From: Catellatospora coxensis
Lineage (GTDB): Bacteria; Actinomycetota; Actinomycetes; Mycobacteriales; Micromonosporaceae
DNA length: 64,000 nucleotides
Assembly: GCF_016862635.1 (NCBI RefSeq)
Contig: NZ_BONI01000019.1
Coordinates: 1-64,000 of the forward strand
Direction of reading: 5' to 3'
The stretch's first letter is position 1, and every line of letters starts with the position of its first letter. Below are positions 50,309 through 57,692 of the stretch, one piece after another. The notes under the pieces were generated by a model that saw only the letters and a program-made list of their open reading frames with translations, had not been told where the DNA came from and did no database searches. The position numbers were made by a program, and so were the translations under genes.

Positions 50309-51565
50309 TCAGCCCTTGCGCCACTTCTGGGCACCGGTGCCGTTGCAGGTGTAGAGCTGGAGTTTGGTGCCGTTGGCGGTGCCGTTCGCGGTGACGTCCA
50401 CACACTTGTTGGCCTGGATGTTGACCAGGTCGCCGGCGCCGCTGAGGACGAACTTCTGGGCTCCGGTGCCGTTGCAGTCGTAGAGCTGGATGGCCGCGCC
50501 GTCGGCCGACGAGCCGGCGGCGACGTCCATGCACTTGCCCAGGGCCCGCAGGCTGCCGTCGGACTCGAAGGACCAGCGCTGCGCGCCGGTGCCGTTGCAG
50601 TCCCAGATCTGCAGCCGGGTGCCGTTGGCGGTGTTGGAGCTGGGGATGTCGATGCAGCGGTTGCTGCTCTGGCCGATCAGCGGGGTGCCGCCGGTGGGCG
50701 GGGTGGTGCCGCCGTCGTGGGCGAAGACCCGGACGTAGTCGATGACCATCGACTGCGGGAACACGGTGCTGCCGTCGGGGGAGCCGGGCCAGTTGCCGCC
50801 GACGGCCACGTTCAGCAGCATGAAGAACGGGTGGTCGAAGACCCAGCGGTTGGTCCCCGCGTCGGCGCGGGTCTTGCGGGAGTACTGGATGCCGTCGATG
50901 TACCAGGTCACCGAGTCGGGGGCCCAGTCGACGGTGTAGGTGTGGAAGGCGTCGGCGAGGCGGGCACCGCCGGGCAGGGTGTACTGGCCGGTCAGCGAGC
51001 AGCAGCCGGAGTAGCCGGGGCCGTGCAGGCTGCCGTGGACGGTGCCGGGCTCCTTGCCGATGTTCTCCATGATGTCGATCTCGCCGCTGTTCGGCCACGG
51101 GTTGGTGGCGATGTCGCTGCCGAGCATCCAGAACGCGGGCCAGATGCCCTGCCCGCGCGGGATCTTGATGCGGGCCTCGAAGCGGCCGTAGGTCTGGGTG
51201 AACCGGTCGGCGGTGAGCAGGCGGGCGGAGGTGTACTGGCAGCTGCCGTACCAGCAGCCGTAGCCGGCGGGGTTCTCACGGCGGGCGGTGATGACGAGGT
51301 TGCCCGCGCCGTCGTGGACCGCGTTGCTGGTGCTGTTGGTGTAGTACTGCAGCTCGTTGTTGCCCCAGCCGCCGCCGCCGATGTCGAACTTCCACTTGCT
51401 GCCGTTGACGGGCGTGCCGGCGGCCGCGTTGAACTCGTCGGACCAGGTCTGCGGGCCGACGGCCAGGGCCGGGGTGGCGGTGATGACGGTGGCGGGCACG
51501 GTGAGGCCGGCGGCGGCGAGGACGGCCACGGTCAGGCGGGCCAGCAGTCGGGGTGTTCTGCGCAT
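50309..51565 (-). CDS. Secreted GH16 beta-glucanase with C-terminal ricin-B (CBM13) domain
   Basis: 418 aa; ATG at 51565 after GGGAGG. Signal peptide to about residue 36 (ITATPALA). GH16 domain about 37-275 with WSDEFNAAAGTPVNGSKW, YGRFEARIKIPRGQGIWPAF and the catalytic GEIDIMENIG (E162 and E167). NVAVGGNWPGSPDGSTVFPQ is typical of laminarinase-type (endo-1,3-beta-glucanase) members. After a Thr/Pro linker a beta-trefoil (about 290-418) has three NGTGAQRW/NGTGAQKF/NGTGAQKW QxW-type repeats for glucan binding. Likely degrades fungal or plant beta-1,3-glucan. Confidence 0.93.
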   Translation of the reverse strand: MRRTPRLLARLTVAVLAAAGLTVPATVITATPALAVGPQTWSDEFNAAAGTPVNGSKWKFDIGGGGWGNNELQYYTNSTSNAVHDGAGNLVITARRENPAGYGCWYGSCQYTSARLLTADRFTQTYGRFEARIKIPRGQGIWPAFWMLGSDIATNPWPNSGEIDIMENIGKEPGTVHGSLHGPGYSGCCSLTGQYTLPGGARLADAFHTYTVDWAPDSVTWYIDGIQYSRKTRADAGTNRWVFDHPFFMLLNVAVGGNWPGSPDGSTVFPQSMVIDYVRVFAHDGGTTPPTGGTPLIGQSSNRCIDIPSSNTANGTRLQIWDCNGTGAQRWSFESDGSLRALGKCMDVAAGSSADGAAIQLYDCNGTGAQKFVLSGAGDLVNIQANKCVDVTANGTANGTKLQLYTCNGTGAQKWRKG

Positions 51566-51626
51566 GGGACTACCTCCCAGGGAACGTGCGGGGCGTGCTA
51601 CCAGGAGTTCCGGGCAGAACACTTTT

Positions 51627-51642
51627 GGTAAGCACTGTTAAT
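51627..51642 (-). promoter_or_regulatory. Shared glycoside-hydrolase motif, copy C (ATTAACAGTGCTTACC)
   Basis: On the minus strand, 62-77 nt upstream of the glucanase start. Same ATTRAYAGT...GCTT core as copies A and B, with three bases fewer in the middle. Confidence 0.5.
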
Positions 51643-51685
51643 AAATTGACAACCGTCACGTTAGGACGGAGATGTCCCGCCGTCA

Positions 51686-51699
51686 AGAGAGCGCTCTCT
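51686..51699. promoter_or_regulatory. LacI-family type palindrome AGAGAGCGCTCTCT
   Basis: Perfect 14-bp palindrome with the GAGCGCTC core of CebR/LacI-type operators, about 120 nt upstream of the glucanase start and the same distance upstream of the DUF4235 gene. CebR (TGGGAGCGCTCCCA) controls cellulose-responsive genes in streptomycetes; here a related sugar-responsive repressor is likely. Confidence 0.6.
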
Positions 51700-51819
51700 A
51701 TGAGATCGACTCCGGTCCGATGCGGAGCTGCGACATCAGGTGGCGCACCTGCCGACTTCGCCGCCGGCAGCCTCGGCAAGCTGGCGGTACACGTCGGCTG
51801 AACCGGGTATGCGGCTGTC

Positions 51820-52086
51820 ATGAACACGCAGAAGCTGGTCTACAAGCCGATCGGGATGGTGGGCGGCGCCGTGGCCGGCGCCGTCGCCGGGGTCGCGTTC
51901 AAGCAGGTCTGGCGGATCGTGTCAGGCAGGCGGGAGGCCCCGCACGCCACCGACCCGACGAAGGGATGGACCGAGATCCTGCTCGCCGCGGCGCTGCAGG
52001 GTGCGGTCTTCGGACTGGTCAAGGCCGCGGTCGACCGCGGCGGCGCGCACGGCGTCAAGGCGCTCACCGGCAGTTGGCCGGACTGA
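51820..52086 (+). CDS. DUF4235 membrane protein
   Basis: 88 aa. LVYKPIGMVGGAVAGAVAGV, VAFKQVWRIVSGRREAPHAT and EILLAAALQGAVFGLVKAAV are the DUF4235 pattern, a small two-helix protein common in actinobacteria. Function unknown. A hairpin follows. Confidence 0.88.
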   Translation: MNTQKLVYKPIGMVGGAVAGAVAGVAFKQVWRIVSGRREAPHATDPTKGWTEILLAAALQGAVFGLVKAAVDRGGAHGVKALTGSWPD

Positions 52087-52098
52087 GGCCGGCCGTGC

Positions 52099-52141
52099 CC
52101 GAGGGCTCCGTTCATCGAGCGGGGCCCTCGGCCATGCCCGG
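52099..52141 (+). terminator. Hairpin after DUF4235
   Basis: CCGAGGGC and GCCCTCGG with further inner pairing, 13 nt after the stop. Confidence 0.55.
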
Positions 52142-52172
52142 ACAAAAAATCTTGAAAAATGTGCCGCGCGGA

Positions 52173-52199
52173 TGTCGAAGCCGCGCAGTCGGTGGTGTC
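52173..52199 (+). promoter_or_regulatory. Candidate ECF42-type promoter of the YCII-sigma pair
   Basis: TGTCGA (52173-52178), 17 nt, then TGTC (52196-52199), 76 nt before the YCII start. ECF42 factors recognise TGTCGA at -35 (established). The -10 match is partial. Confidence 0.45.
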
Positions 52200-52274
52200 T
52201 ACCCGGTGAGAGGGTGGCGGGACAGGCCCGACGGGCGGCCGCCGCCACCACGGATCGCCAGGAGGAGTACCGAG

Positions 52275-52670
52275 ATGAAGTACATGATCATGATGCACAC
52301 GGGCCAGGACGCCACCGAGGGCATCGTGAACTGGTCGCAGCAGGACGTGAAGCGGCACATCGAGTTCCAGCACGACTTCGACCGCGAGCTGCGCGAGAGC
52401 GGCGAGATGGTCTTCAACGAGGGACTGACCTTCCCCGACCAGGCCCGCATCGTCCGGCACGACGGCAAGGGCGCGCCCGCCGTCACCGACGGCCCGTTCC
52501 CGGAGGCCAAGGAGTTCCTGATCGGCTTCTGGATCGTCGACTGCGCGAGCCCCGAGCGGGCGTACGAGATCGCGGCCAAGGCGTCGTCCGCCCCCGGCAA
52601 GGACGGTGAGCCGCTGGGCATCCCGATCGAGGTGCGCCCGATCGTCGGCCCGCCGGCGGCCGACGCCTGA
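52275..52670 (+). CDS. YCII/DGPF-domain protein
   Basis: 131 aa; AGGAGGAG precedes the ATG. KYMIMMHTGQDATEG start and TDGPFPEAKEFLIGFWIVDC with the DGPF signature; final PIEVRPIV. Stop overlaps the sigma start (TGATG). DGPF genes beside ECF42 sigmas are the standard arrangement, and the DGPF protein is thought to be the main target or effector. Confidence 0.93.
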   Translation: MKYMIMMHTGQDATEGIVNWSQQDVKRHIEFQHDFDRELRESGEMVFNEGLTFPDQARIVRHDGKGAPAVTDGPFPEAKEFLIGFWIVDCASPERAYEIAAKASSAPGKDGEPLGIPIEVRPIVGPPAADA

Positions 52671-53962
52671 TGGCCGACCGGCCGATCGAGGACCTGCTGC
52701 GCGAACTCGCGCCGCGGGTCCTCGCCGTGGTCGCCCGCAAGTACCGCGACTTCGACACCGCCGAGGACGCCGTGCAGGAGGCGCTGCTCGCGGCGCACCT
52801 GCACTGGCCCGCCGAAGGGCTGCCGGACAGCCCCGAGGCGTGGTTGGTGGCCACCGCCTCCCGGCGGCTGATCAACATGTGGCGTGGTGACGACGCCCGC
52901 CGCCGCCGGGAGGAGCAGGACTGGGGGCCGGTGGCGGCGGGCGCGGCCGACGACACCGCCACGGACCGCGACGACACGCTGCAGCTGCTGTTCATGTGCA
53001 CCCACGCGGCGCTGACGCCCCCGTCGGCGATCGCGCTGACGCTGCGCGCGGTCGGCGGCCTCAGCACCGCCGAGATCGCCGCCGCGTTCCTGGTCCCGGA
53101 GGCCACCATGGGCCAGCGGATCAGCCGCGCCAAGCAGCGCATCCATGCCTCCGGCGAGCCGTTCCGGCTGCCGTCGGGCGCGGACTGGCGGCCCCGGCTC
53201 GACGCGGTGCTGCACGTGCTCTACCTGATCTTCAGTGAGGGGTACGCCAGCAGCGGCGGCGGCGAGCTGGTGCGCACCGACCTGTCCAAGGAGGCGATCC
53301 GGCTGGCTCGCGAGGTGCACCGGCTGCTGCCGGACGAGCCCGAGGTCACCGGGCTGCTGGCGCTGATGCTGCTCAACGACGCCCGCCGCGACGCGCGCAC
53401 CGGCCCGCACGGGGAGCTGATCCCGCTGCCCGAGCAGGACCGCGCCCGCTGGGACCGGGCCGCCGTCACGGAGGGTGTCGAACTGGTCGGCGCCGCGCTG
53501 CGGCAGCGCGCCGTGGGGCCGTACCAGCTGCAGGCGGCGATAGCCGCGGTGCACGACGAGGCCGCCACCGCGGCGGAGACCGACTGGCCGCAGATCCTCG
53601 CGCTGTACGGCGTGCTCGAGCGCATCCAGCCCAACCCGATGGTCACCCTCAACCGCGCCGTGGCCCTGGCCATGGTCGACGGCCCGCAGGCGGGCCTGAA
53701 GCTGCTGGACACCCTCGACGAGCGGCTGCCCGGCCACTACCGGCTGGCCGCCGTACGCGGGCACCTGCTGGAGATGGCCGGCGACCGCCCGGCGGCGATC
53801 GAGCAGCTGCGCGCCGCGGCGGTCGGCACGTCCAGCGCCCCCGAGCTGCGCTACCTGCTCACCGAGATCGGCCGCCTGCGCGACGCGCCGGGACCGGCCC
53901 TACTGCATGGTGGTGCCGGGCGGATGGCCGAAGGAGACCGGGCAGTAGAAGATCCACAGTGA
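52670..53962 (+). CDS. ECF42-type RNA polymerase sigma factor with TPR-like C-terminal domain
   Basis: 430 aa. Region 2: VARKYRDFDTAEDAVQEALL and WLVATASRRLINMWRGD. Region 4: LRAVGGLSTAEIAAAFLVPE, ATMGQRISRAKQRIHASGEP. The long C-terminal domain (about 200-410: YLIFSEGYASSGGGELVRTD, LLALMLLNDARRDARTGPHG, NRAVALAMVDGPQAGLKLLD) is the TPR-like DUF6596 extension unique to ECF42. No anti-sigma gene. The 3' end runs 63 nt into the convergent gene. Translationally coupled to the DGPF gene. Confidence 0.93.
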   Translation: MADRPIEDLLRELAPRVLAVVARKYRDFDTAEDAVQEALLAAHLHWPAEGLPDSPEAWLVATASRRLINMWRGDDARRRREEQDWGPVAAGAADDTATDRDDTLQLLFMCTHAALTPPSAIALTLRAVGGLSTAEIAAAFLVPEATMGQRISRAKQRIHASGEPFRLPSGADWRPRLDAVLHVLYLIFSEGYASSGGGELVRTDLSKEAIRLAREVHRLLPDEPEVTGLLALMLLNDARRDARTGPHGELIPLPEQDRARWDRAAVTEGVELVGAALRQRAVGPYQLQAAIAAVHDEAATAAETDWPQILALYGVLERIQPNPMVTLNRAVALAMVDGPQAGLKLLDTLDERLPGHYRLAAVRGHLLEMAGDRPAAIEQLRAAAVGTSSAPELRYLLTEIGRLRDAPGPALLHGGAGRMAEGDRAVEDPQ

Positions 53963-54928
53963 GTAGCCGCGGCCGATCTCCACCGCCGTCGGGCTGTTGT
54001 CCGGTTGCAGTGACATGAACTCGCCGGGCTCGCGCGACTCCTCGACCGGGCGCCAGCTGTCCGCGGGGCCGTTCGTCTCGTAGGTGGCGGCGGTCAGCAG
54101 CAGCCGCATCGGCGTGCCGCACTCCGCACAGTCCATCGGGCCGGGATCGGTCAGGTGCCAGGAGGCGAAGCCGCCCAGCTTCCATCCCGGGGCGATGGAC
54201 AGGTCGAACTGGTAGGAGTACGCGGGCTCGCCGTCGGCGTCGCGTTCGGCCATGTCCTGCTCCCACTGCAGGATGCGCTTGTCCAGCTCCCGCGGCAGCA
54301 GGCCGCCGAACTCGTACTCGCGCACCTGCTCGGGGTGCAGCACACAGGGTTCCGGCAGGTACGACTCACTGACGATCAGCGGCTCCGGCGGCGCGGACAG
54401 CAGCTCGCCGACATCGGCCGCGCGCCGCCACACCGGCAGCACCCGGGGGTTGTAGCCGAGGTCGCTGTGATCAAGCGGGCACCACAGCAGCTGGAGCACG
54501 TCGGTGTCGTCCGGGCCCAGGAAACCCGGGGTGTCGCGACGGTAGAGCTGCACGACCGGCACCATCGCGATCGGCTGCTCGCCGAGCTCTGCGGGCGCGC
54601 AGTCGTCCAGGTCGGGCAGCTCGGCCTGCTCCTGCTCGGTGAGCTGGAGTTGCTCGTCGCGGCGGGTGCGGCCCCAGGCCGCGCCCAGGATCCGCCGCCA
54701 CCGCCGCACCGTCTCCGGCCGGTGCGGGCTGGGCAGGTAGTCGTGCTCGTCCGTGCAGTGGGGCCAGGGCTCCTGCGCGGGCCAGAGCAGCGGGCCGCCG
54801 ACCGAACTGCCGTGCACGGTCGGCGCGCCGGGGCGGGGGTGCAGGCGGGTCGCGGTGCCGACGTGGTCGCGCAGTTCCGGGAAGACCGCGGGGATGTCGA
54901 CCGGCCGGGGCGGGGTGGTCCGAGCCAT
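53900..54928 (-). CDS. YwqG/DUF1963-like protein
   Basis: 342 aa from ATG at 54928. VHGSSVGGPLLWPAQEPWPH is the P.x.x.GG.PxWP start of DUF1963; VPVVQLYRRDTPGFLGPDDT and PGWKLGGFASWHLTDPGPMD then CAECGTPMRLLLTA (a C-x2-C pair) complete it. Such proteins are cytoplasmic and of unknown role. Converges with the ECF42 gene, overlapping it by 63 nt. Confidence 0.75.
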   Translation of the reverse strand: MARTTPPRPVDIPAVFPELRDHVGTATRLHPRPGAPTVHGSSVGGPLLWPAQEPWPHCTDEHDYLPSPHRPETVRRWRRILGAAWGRTRRDEQLQLTEQEQAELPDLDDCAPAELGEQPIAMVPVVQLYRRDTPGFLGPDDTDVLQLLWCPLDHSDLGYNPRVLPVWRRAADVGELLSAPPEPLIVSESYLPEPCVLHPEQVREYEFGGLLPRELDKRILQWEQDMAERDADGEPAYSYQFDLSIAPGWKLGGFASWHLTDPGPMDCAECGTPMRLLLTAATYETNGPADSWRPVEESREPGEFMSLQPDNSPTAVEIGRGYSLWIFYCPVSFGHPPGTTMQ

Positions 54929-55087
54929 GGTGATCCTCCTGCGGGGTGCCGACCGGGCGGAGCCTAGCGGAGCGGCCACGGCCGCGGGGGAGCCGAGCCG
55001 ATCGGTGCGGGCGTCCGGGGATCGCCGGCCCGCGGCCCCGCCTGCCGCCGCAGGGCAGGGACACGCAGCGTCCGCGCTGATCGTCGC

Positions 55088-55117
55088 GTGGCCGGGTCGC
55101 CGACGCGTCCCGGCCAC
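55088..55117 (-). terminator. Hairpin after the ECF41-like sigma gene
   Basis: GTGGCCGGG and CCCGGCCAC pair (55088-55096 and 55109-55117), extended by GATCGT/ACGATC with a small bulge; 12 nt past the sigma stop on its strand. Confidence 0.5.
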
Positions 55118-55129
55118 ACGATCGCGGCA

Positions 55130-56005
55130 TCAGTAGATCGTCACGTCCAGTTCGGCGAGGCGGCCCCGGTCGGCGGTGAGGTCGATGGCGGCGATGCGGC
55201 CGTCGACGACGGTGAACGCCAGCACGACGCGGACCTTGCCCTTCGGGGCCCAGACCGCGTTGACGACGCCGTCGATGAGCGCGGTGCGCGCCTCGGCGGC
55301 CTGGCCGTTCCAGTAGCCGGCGACGGTCGCCGCGCCGCGCTTCTCGGCGGACGAGCCGTACGAGACGGCGGTCGCGTCGGCGCGCATCACCACGTCGGGA
55401 TCGAGCATGGTGACCAGTGCCTCGAACCGGCCCTCCCGGGCGGCGGACAGGAACGCCTCGACGACCGCGCGGCGGCGGGCCTGGTCGACGTCGCCGGTCG
55501 GGGACTGCCCCTGCACGCGTCGCCGGGCCCGGCTGGCCAGCTGCCGGGCGGCGTCGGGCGACTTGCCGATGACCGGGGCGAGCTCGTCGAACGGCACGGC
55601 GAACATGTCGTGCAGCACGAACGCCAGCCGCTCGGCGGGGGTGAGCGTGTCGAGCACGACCAGCAGCGCGAGCCCGACCGAGTCGGCCAGCACCGCCTCC
55701 TGCTCGGGGTCGGGCCCGGCGGTCGCCCCGACCGGTGGCAGGTCGGTGTCGGCGGTGTCGTCGAGCAGGTCCTCGCGCCGGGTGGTGCGCGAGCGCAGCA
55801 TGTCCAGGCAGATCCGGCCGACCACGGTGGTCAGCCAGCCGCTGAGGTTGCCGACCTCGTCGACGTCGGTCCGGCTCAGCCGCAGCCAGGCCTCCTGTAC
55901 GGCGTCGTCGGCCTCGGCCGAGGAGCCGAGCATCCGCAGCGCCACCGCGCGCAGCCGTGCCCGGTCCTGCTCGAAGCGCTCGGCCAGCCGGTCCTGCTCC
56001 TGCAT
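55130..56005 (-). CDS. ECF41-like sigma factor with C-terminal SnoaL-like domain
   Basis: 291 aa; ATG at 56005 lies 10 nt after GGGGAGG (the ATG at 56014 is too close to it). Region 2 RLRAVALRMLGSSAEADDAV then QEAWLRLSRTD; region 4 DTLTPAERLAFVLHDMFAVP, FDELAPVIGKSPDAARQLAS. C-terminal about 175-291 is a SnoaL-like fold (VEAFLSAAREGRFEALVTML, DPDVVMRAD, DGRIAAIDLTADRGRLAELD) that in ECF41 acts as a built-in regulator instead of an anti-sigma factor. The DGGGR motif of typical ECF41 is not seen (YGSSAEKRG here), so ECF56-like is an alternative name. A self-directed consensus promoter lies upstream. Confidence 0.9.
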   Translation of the reverse strand: MQEQDRLAERFEQDRARLRAVALRMLGSSAEADDAVQEAWLRLSRTDVDEVGNLSGWLTTVVGRICLDMLRSRTTRREDLLDDTADTDLPPVGATAGPDPEQEAVLADSVGLALLVVLDTLTPAERLAFVLHDMFAVPFDELAPVIGKSPDAARQLASRARRRVQGQSPTGDVDQARRRAVVEAFLSAAREGRFEALVTMLDPDVVMRADATAVSYGSSAEKRGAATVAGYWNGQAAEARTALIDGVVNAVWAPKGKVRVVLAFTVVDGRIAAIDLTADRGRLAELDVTIY

Positions 56006-56054
56006 GTCGTGCATACCTCCCCGAATCGCCTTCAATCGTGATCCAGGCCACATC

Positions 56055-56081
56055 TGTCACATCTTCGGAAAGCGGCCCGTC
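56055..56081 (+). promoter_or_regulatory. ECF41 consensus promoter for the AhpD-like gene
   Basis: TGTCACA (56055-56061), exactly 16 nt, CGTC (56078-56081): the published ECF41 consensus TGTCACA-N16-CGTC. It reads toward the AhpD-like gene at 56149. Confidence 0.85.
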
Positions 56082-56089
56082 ATACCGAT

Positions 56090-56116
56090 GACGAACGAGA
56101 TCGGGCCGATGTGACA
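56090..56116 (-). promoter_or_regulatory. ECF41 consensus promoter for the sigma gene itself
   Basis: On the minus strand TGTCACA (56116-56110), 16 nt, CGTC (56093-56090). Faces the other promoter; their -10 ends are 8 nt apart. Drives the sigma gene, so it is autoregulated. Confidence 0.85.
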
Positions 56117-56148
56117 GGCCCGGCCACAAGATCCTATTGGAGGACATC

Positions 56149-56607
56149 ATGCAGGCTCGGATGACCAACCCCGCCGCGCTGCTGCCGGACGCCGTGAAGG
56201 GCATCAACCTGATCTACAAGGCCGCCCACTCCGCGGGCCTGGCCAAGTCCACCCTGGACCTGGTGCACCTGCGGGCCAGCCAGATCAACGGCTGCAGCGC
56301 CTGCGTCGACTCCGGCGCGCGCGGCATGCGCAAGGCCGGCGAGACCGACGAGCGGCTGTTCGCGGTCGCGGCGTGGCGGGAGACCGACTACTTCACCGAG
56401 GCCGAGCGGGCCGCCCTCGACCTCGCCGAGCACGCCACGCGGCTGGCCGACAAGGGCGAAGCGGTGCCGGACCCGGTCTGGGAGGCGGCCGCCAAGCACT
56501 TCGGCGAGACCGAGCTGGCCTCGCTGGTGCTGTGGATCGCGACGACCAACTTCTTCAACCGGCTCAACGCGGTCACCCGCCAGCCCGCCGGCCAGAACTG
56601 GGGCTGA
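56149..56607 (+). CDS. Carboxymuconolactone decarboxylase / AhpD-like protein
   Basis: 152 aa; GGAGGAC precedes the ATG. DLVHLRASQINGCSACVDSG carries the redox CxxC with the downstream Arg/Lys (GMRKAGETDERLF), and ALDLAEHATRLADKGE plus WIATTNFFNRLNAVTRQPAG complete the AhpD/CMD fold. It is the classical target of ECF41 factors. Probable peroxidase or decarboxylase; the 3' end overlaps the next convergent gene by 35 nt. Confidence 0.93.
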   Translation: MQARMTNPAALLPDAVKGINLIYKAAHSAGLAKSTLDLVHLRASQINGCSACVDSGARGMRKAGETDERLFAVAAWRETDYFTEAERAALDLAEHATRLADKGEAVPDPVWEAAAKHFGETELASLVLWIATTNFFNRLNAVTRQPAGQNWG

Positions 56608-57628
56608 GCTGCGGCACGGGGCCTCCTTCGGGACGGCCCCGCCGCAGCCCGGCGGCCCGGCGGCCGGTGGCCAGCCGGGCCAGCGCCGCGGCGGCGGCCT
56701 GGATGCGCAGCCCGCGGGTGACGTCGGGCCGCGCCGCCACGGCCAGGCTGTGCTCCGGGTGGCGGGCCCCGCAGACCGCGCCGACGATCGTCGCCACGGT
56801 GCGGGCCTGCCCGCCCATCATCATCGCGTACCGGATGGCGGCGACCGGGTCGTCGGGATGGCGCAGGAACGCGGTCAGCGCGGCGGGCACGCAGCGCAGC
56901 GCGGCGCGTCCGGAACCGACGGTCGCGGCCGTGTCGGCCGGGGCGCTGCGGTGGCGGACCAGGGTCTGCACCTCGCCGAGCGCCGCCCGGAACTCGCTGG
57001 TCCGCAGCTGCGCGGTGACCAGGTCGAGGAAGTGGTACTTGTCGGCCGGGGCCAACGGTTGCCCGCGCGCCGCGAGGGCCACCGCGGTCGCGGTGGCGGC
57101 CGCCGCGTCCCGGGCCAGCGGATGGCTGTGCGTGATCCCGGCGGCGCGGCGGGCCAGCGCGGCCACGGTGCCCATGCCGGCGTCGGGCAGCAGGCCGACC
57201 GCGCCCGCCCGCACCGCGGCGACACTGCCGAAGCTGCCCTGTCCGTCGTGGACCGTCGGGGCGACCTGCGACCAGCGCACACCCCGGCGCACCGCGGACA
57301 GCACCCGGGCCGTGCCGGTGTCGGCCAGCTCGGGCCGGTCCTCGGGCCACTCCCGGGCCAGCTCCAGGGCGAGCGCGTCGTCGTGCACCCGGCCCGCGTG
57401 GCGGCCCAGATGCTCGGCGAGGATCAGCAGCTGGGTCGCTGCCGCGCTGGGCTGCGACGGGCGGGCGCGCCGGTCGCGCAGCACCGCCTCCACCCGCGCC
57501 GGATCGGGCATCGCCGCCTCGTGCAGCGGCGCTGCCAGCAGATCCGCGCGGGCGGCCATGAGCATGGAGCCGTGCGCGCGGCGCAGCAGTTGCGACTGGT
57601 CGAGCATCGTGGTCACGGTGATCTTCAT
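56573..57628 (-). CDS. Degenerate ADP-ribosylglycohydrolase-fold protein (probable pseudoenzyme)
   Basis: 351 aa. The fold is recognisable: GQGSFGSVAAVRAGAVGLLP, ITHSHPLARDAAAATATAVA and FLRHPDDPVAAIRYAMMMGG then QARTVATIVGAVCGARHPE. In active ARH enzymes this last motif reads GGDTDTxAAIxGA; here DTDT is QART. The N-terminal GDALG and TDDT metal motifs are also missing. Hence no binuclear metal site is expected. It is the last gene of the STAS-GT20-like unit (64 nt after the GT20-like stop). Confidence 0.75.
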   Translation of the reverse strand: MKITVTTMLDQSQLLRRAHGSMLMAARADLLAAPLHEAAMPDPARVEAVLRDRRARPSQPSAAATQLLILAEHLGRHAGRVHDDALALELAREWPEDRPELADTGTARVLSAVRRGVRWSQVAPTVHDGQGSFGSVAAVRAGAVGLLPDAGMGTVAALARRAAGITHSHPLARDAAAATATAVALAARGQPLAPADKYHFLDLVTAQLRTSEFRAALGEVQTLVRHRSAPADTAATVGSGRAALRCVPAALTAFLRHPDDPVAAIRYAMMMGGQARTVATIVGAVCGARHPEHSLAVAARPDVTRGLRIQAAAAALARLATGRRAAGLRRGRPEGGPVPQLSPSSGRRAGG

Positions 57629-57692
57629 TCCTTCCCCGTCGCGGCCCGCCGCCGAGCTCGCGCCCGGCGGCGGGCTTCGCGCGGCGTCAGGC

